Of a stretch of DNA of 64,000 nucleotides, positions 60,753-64,000 are shown piece by piece. Position numbers and translations under genes: made by a program. Source of the DNA: Treponema sp. OMZ 787 (GTDB lineage Bacteria; Spirochaetota; Spirochaetia; Treponematales; Treponemataceae); NCBI RefSeq assembly GCF_024181225.1, contig NZ_CP051198.1, positions 682,001 to 746,000 of the forward strand, in the 5' to 3' direction. The number at the start of each line of letters is the position of its first letter. The first letter of the stretch is position 1. The notes under the pieces are model-generated. The model was not told where the DNA came from, made no database searches, and saw nothing but the letters and a program-made list of their open reading frames with translations.

Positions 60753-61295
60753 ATGGATTATTATGTAGTTCAGGTCAGTACAGGTAAAGAAAAGAATTTT
60801 ATCGATGATGCGGAATTTAAAAATAAATTTAAAGAGCTTTCTTATTCTATAGTTTTTCCTCAAAGAATTTTAAAGATAAGAAAGGCCGGTAAGGTAACGG
60901 AGAAGAAGCTGCCTGTTTTTGCAGGGTATTTGTTTGTAGGTGCTGATGAGCTTTCAACAGAGCTGTATCAGCATATTAAAAAATGTAAGGGATTTTATAG
61001 ATTTTTACCTAACAATCAAGAACCAAGATTTTTAGAAGGAAGAGATTTGGAAATCCTTAATCAATTTATTTCTTTTGGAGGGGTTGCAAAATTGTCACAA
61101 GTTATATTTGATAAAAATGATAGAATAAAAATTATCGAAGGACCCTTAAGCGGGCTTGAAGGTTATATTGTAAGAGTAAATAAGAGAAAGGGAAGAGCTA
61201 CCGTTTGTCTGGATATATGTCAAACAGCTTTTTCTATCGACTTAGGATTTGAAATACTATCAAAAGATAAAGAAGGAAAAAATGGACCGTCCTAA
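60753..61295 (+). CDS. NusG paralogue (LoaP/RfaH-like elongation factor)
   Basis: 180 residues. MDYYVVQVSTGKEKNFID is the NusG N-terminal domain start, KLPVFAGYLFVGADEL the conserved GYLFV segment, and DRIKIIEGPLSGLEGYIVRVNKRKGRATVCLDI a KOW domain. Context and divergence mark it as a specialised paralogue rather than housekeeping NusG. Such proteins ride RNA polymerase through long polysaccharide or secondary-metabolite operons and suppress termination. The CapD-like gene starts inside its 3' end. No SD is seen; a TATAAT (60738-60743) ends 9 nt before the ATG, leaving at most a 3-nt leader. Confidence 0.88.
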   Translation: MDYYVVQVSTGKEKNFIDDAEFKNKFKELSYSIVFPQRILKIRKAGKVTEKKLPVFAGYLFVGADELSTELYQHIKKCKGFYRFLPNNQEPRFLEGRDLEILNQFISFGGVAKLSQVIFDKNDRIKIIEGPLSGLEGYIVRVNKRKGRATVCLDICQTAFSIDLGFEILSKDKEGKNGPS

Positions 61296-62769
61296 TAAGC
61301 AAAAATCTTCTATATATATAGTAGGCGCAGGTCTCGCCGGAACTATGATTGCGCATGAAATTTCGGCAAAAAAAATATTCGGTAAGGTTGCTGCATTTTT
61401 AGATGATGACCCTAAAAAAATCGGAACCAAGATTGACGGCATTCCGGTATTCGGACCCATAAGTGAAACGGTTCATTTAATAAGAATAGATGCAGGGGAT
61501 GAGGCTCTGATTGCAATTCCCAGTATACGCTCCGAGCGTTTGCGGGAAATATATGAGCTTTTAAAATCGGCCGGATTTTCAAAAATAAAGTTGTTGCCCG
61601 CAATTTCTCAAATCATTGACGGTTCGGCGCATTTGGTGCAGGCCCGCGAGATAGATCCGCAGGATTTACTTACCCGCACTCCCGTTACAATTTCTTTAAA
61701 AAAAAGTTTGGCATATCTGCACGGAAAGCGTGTTTTAATTACCGGAGCCGGAGGTTCTATCGGGAGCGAACTCTGCCGTCAGCTTTTATCCGGCGGAGCG
61801 GAACGCCTCTATCTTTTCGGGCACGGAGAAAATTCCATCTATCAAATTTATAAGGAACTTAAAATATTGCAGGCCGGCGGAGTGGGAGACAAGGCGACTA
61901 TTGTTCCTGTAATCGGGGAATTAAAAGACCGCGAGTATATGCGCTACATCATCAAGCAATTAAAATGCGATGCAGTTTTTCATACGGCGGCCTATAAGCA
62001 TGTTCCGCTGATGGAGGAAAATCCTATTGCCGTTATCGAGAACAATGTTTTCGGAACGAAGAATCTTTTGGATGCCTGTATCGAATTCGGCGTAAAGCGC
62101 TTTGTTTTAATTTCGACGGATAAGGCTGTTGAGCCTGTTTCGGTTTACGGCGTTTCAAAACTATTAAGCGAAAAATTGGTATTGCAGGCTGCCGAAACCG
62201 TAAAAGAAAAAAAAGATTCGGCCTATATGTTTGTACGTTTTGGAAATGTTTTAGGTTCAAGAGGTTCCATCTTTCCTTTATTTGTGGAGCAGATACAAAA
62301 CGGCGGCCCCGTTACAGTAACCGATAAAAAGATGATAAGATTTTTTATGACAATTCCCGAAGCTTGTTCCTTGGTACTGCAGACCGGCGGTGTCGGCAAA
62401 TCCGGCGAGTCCTATCTTCTTGATATGGGAGAGCCTGTAAATATTTATGAGACGGCAAAGCAGTTAATAAGCTATATGGGCTTTGAACCTGAAAAAGATA
62501 TTAAGATAGAAATAATCGGCCCCAGAGAAGGGGAACGTTTGGAAGAACCTCTTTGGTCTTCAACCGAATATCTTGAAAAAACCGATTACGAAAAAATTAT
62601 GTGTCTCCGAGATAAAAAAGAATTCGATTCTAAAATATTAAACGAAATTTTAAAGACTCTCTATCCATTTTGTTTTTACACTGAAGAACATAAAGATATT
62701 TTTCGCAATAAAGAAAAAATGCGCAAGTTTTTAGAGGAAAAAGATTTATTAACTCATATTAGCAAGTAA
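61282..62769 (+). CDS. CapD/PglF-like UDP-sugar dehydratase/epimerase without membrane helices
   Basis: 495 residues from ATG 61282, with AGAAGGAA upstream, overlapping the NusG-like gene by 14 nt. Residues 10-140 are a CoA-binding-like Rossmann domain (SIYIVGAGLAGTMIAHEIS, VAAFLDDDPKKIGTKIDG). Residues about 145-480 are the extended SDR domain: VLITGAGGSIGSELCRQL, DAVFHTAAYKHVPLMEENP and the catalytic segment STDKAVEPVSVYGVSKLLSEKL. It resembles UDP-GlcNAc 4,6-dehydratases, but the usual four N-terminal membrane helices are absent. It should make a modified sugar nucleotide for surface polysaccharide. Confidence 0.9.
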   Translation: MDRPNKQKSSIYIVGAGLAGTMIAHEISAKKIFGKVAAFLDDDPKKIGTKIDGIPVFGPISETVHLIRIDAGDEALIAIPSIRSERLREIYELLKSAGFSKIKLLPAISQIIDGSAHLVQAREIDPQDLLTRTPVTISLKKSLAYLHGKRVLITGAGGSIGSELCRQLLSGGAERLYLFGHGENSIYQIYKELKILQAGGVGDKATIVPVIGELKDREYMRYIIKQLKCDAVFHTAAYKHVPLMEENPIAVIENNVFGTKNLLDACIEFGVKRFVLISTDKAVEPVSVYGVSKLLSEKLVLQAAETVKEKKDSAYMFVRFGNVLGSRGSIFPLFVEQIQNGGPVTVTDKKMIRFFMTIPEACSLVLQTGGVGKSGESYLLDMGEPVNIYETAKQLISYMGFEPEKDIKIEIIGPREGERLEEPLWSSTEYLEKTDYEKIMCLRDKKEFDSKILNEILKTLYPFCFYTEEHKDIFRNKEKMRKFLEEKDLLTHISK

Positions 62770-62774
62770 GGAGA

Positions 62775-64000
62775 ATGATAAATTTGTTTTTTATCTATGA
62801 TATAATTAAAATAAGATTTCTAAAATGGATTAAAAATATTTCCATGAAGCAATTAATAATCAGTGCTATAATATTTGTTCTTGCTTTGGTATTTGTTATA
62901 ATAGCCCTGAATATATCAAAACAAAATGATGAAATATCCGGTTTTATTTCTGAAGAAAAAATGCAGGCTGATTATGAATATTTTTGGGATTTTATTTATA
63001 ACGGCTATCCTTTTACTGAAGTATGTGAACGCAAAGGTGTAGATTTAAAAAAAATACAACAGGCAGGATATAAATATTTGTCTGATCCTATGATGCAATA
63101 CGGATACTACTTTTTTTATAAAGACTTATGCAGAAAAATTACAGGGAATAGATATCTGGGGCATCTTTATCCTTCCGATTATTTTGATTATAAGAAAATT
63201 TTTAAATGGAATACGCTTCACTTGATTAAGCCGCATGATTTGATAGATGACTTTTATTTTTATGTACATCAAGCAGAAGTTATTAGCGATAAAAATATAG
63301 GTAATTTTAAAAATAGAACGTCTCCATTAATAGGAACACGTGTATATTCAAAGCCGTTTATACAGATTATCGAGAAGGACCATATTGCATATATAGAAAT
63401 CAGATCTTTTCTGACAACGGAACTAGCAGAAAAGCAAGAATATCTAAAAGCTTTAGAAGACTTTTTTATTGAAACGGCAAATTATAAGCATATAATAATA
63501 GATATACAAAATAACGGAGGCGGATATATTGAAAATTATGAAGCAATAATATCTCCGCATATAAAAAAAGATATGAATATAGTTTCTTACGGCCTTTATA
63601 GCGAAAATAAATATACGGATACTTATTTGGATATGTTTTTTAAAAATTATAAAGCAGAAAAAATAAATCGGAAAGAAGTTTCTTATATAGAAAATTGCGG
63701 CACTGTAAAAAATTATAAGGCCTATAGATTGGAGGAGATAATTGCAGCTCGTCCTATTATGGGATATGAACCCTGTGAAGATAAAAAATTTTGGCTTCTT
63801 GTAGACAGCGGCGTATATTCGGAAGCCGATCGGTTTACTTATGTGTGCAAAGCAACAGATTTTGCTACTGTTGTCGGGACGAATACGGGCGGAGCCGGAG
63901 CAAATGGTAAATCTCCTGCTTACATTGTTCTTCCCAACAGCGGTTTATTAATAAATTTTGATTTTATGTACGGCTTAAATGAAGACGGCCGTTGTACAGA
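62775..64000 (+). CDS. S41-like (C-terminal-processing) peptidase-family protein, 3' end beyond window
   Basis: The frame is open to the window edge (about 408 residues visible). One membrane helix (LIISAIIFVLALVFVIIALNIS, about residues 27-48 in pieces) suggests an anchored periplasmic protein. HIIIDIQNNGGGYIENYEAI matches the S41 strand-loop DxRxNGGG with Arg changed to Gln. WLLVDSGVYSEADRFTYVCKATDFATVVGTNTGGAGANG matches the active-site region, with Ser in YSEAD. No PDZ domain is obvious. ATG 62775 has AAGGAG unusually close; an ATG at 62844 just before the helix is an alternative. It follows the CapD-like gene by 5 nt. Confidence 0.75.
   Translation, partial: MINLFFIYDIIKIRFLKWIKNISMKQLIISAIIFVLALVFVIIALNISKQNDEISGFISEEKMQADYEYFWDFIYNGYPFTEVCERKGVDLKKIQQAGYKYLSDPMMQYGYYFFYKDLCRKITGNRYLGHLYPSDYFDYKKIFKWNTLHLIKPHDLIDDFYFYVHQAEVISDKNIGNFKNRTSPLIGTRVYSKPFIQIIEKDHIAYIEIRSFLTTELAEKQEYLKALEDFFIETANYKHIIIDIQNNGGGYIENYEAIISPHIKKDMNIVSYGLYSENKYTDTYLDMFFKNYKAEKINRKEVSYIENCGTVKNYKAYRLEEIIAARPIMGYEPCEDKKFWLLVDSGVYSEADRFTYVCKATDFATVVGTNTGGAGANGKSPAYIVLPNSGLLINFDFMYGLNEDGRCT

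Overview
The window reads as a chromosomal segment of an oral-type spirochaete, very probably Treponema denticola or a close relative. The evidence is AT-rich DNA, a spirochaete-style flagellar regulatory cluster (flhF, flhG, a small membrane protein, a WhiG/FliA-class sigma factor, a DUF342/FapA protein), a eukaryotic-like long isoleucyl-tRNA synthetase, an MsrA-MsrB fusion lipoprotein, and an Rpn-family nuclease remnant of the kind abundant in T. denticola. This assignment comes from gene content alone. There are no rRNA genes, no CRISPR arrays and no intact insertion sequences. One tRNA gene (Lys, anticodon CTT) is present.

Layout. 1-5.4 kb (minus): an ankyrin lipoprotein cut by the window edge, pyrG behind a promoter plus leader terminator, and an unrecognised 802-residue protein with a consensus promoter. 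5.6-13.4 kb (plus): a CobD/HisC-like aminotransferase, then the motility regulatory operon. 13.4-14.1 kb: a decayed Rpn-family gene. 14.3-17.9 kb: a giant GH13 enzyme. 17.9-22.6 kb: an operon with a threonine-synthase homologue that lacks the PLP lysine, an outer-membrane-type protein behind a striking 5' hairpin, and a TPR protein with a degenerate Mrr-like C-terminus. 22.7-31.5 kb: DUF4139 protein, WecA/MraY-type and CDP-alcohol transferases, glyA, a nitrilase-family amidase, an HD hydrolase and guaB. 31.6-37.7 kb: ileS2, a lipoprotein, two zinc-ribbon proteins and a GAF/HD-GYP phosphodiesterase. 37.7-43.6 kb: a cbiKLA cluster (the CbiA lacks its amidotransferase cysteine), divergent from a self-regulated GntR/YtrA-type regulator with an ABC exporter, then lplA.

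43.6-46.1 kb carries a BsuBI/PstI-type restriction-modification pair that looks like a cargo insertion beside an orphan ABC ATPase. 46.7-49.9 kb is a three-gene glycerol-3-phosphate dehydrogenase-like set. 50-54 kb holds tRNA-Lys, a Fic protein, an M28 peptidase and PepF. 54.1-60.6 kb holds a lone D12-class methyltransferase, an MFS-HEAT fusion, a nitroreductase, MsrAB and a split ThrE exporter. From 60.7 kb to the edge a NusG paralogue leads into a CapD-like sugar-nucleotide enzyme and an S41-like protein, probably the start of a surface polysaccharide locus.

The main cross-window pattern is regulatory. Many genes (GH13, DUF2156, TPR-Mrr, lplA, the PstI-like methylase, GlpA-like, Fic, pepF, MFS-HEAT, NusG-like) have no Shine-Dalgarno sequence and instead have a -10 hexamer ending 6-9 nt before the start codon, usually with a -35 hexamer 17 nt further up. 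This predicts leaderless or nearly leaderless mRNAs alongside ordinary leadered genes in the same genome.
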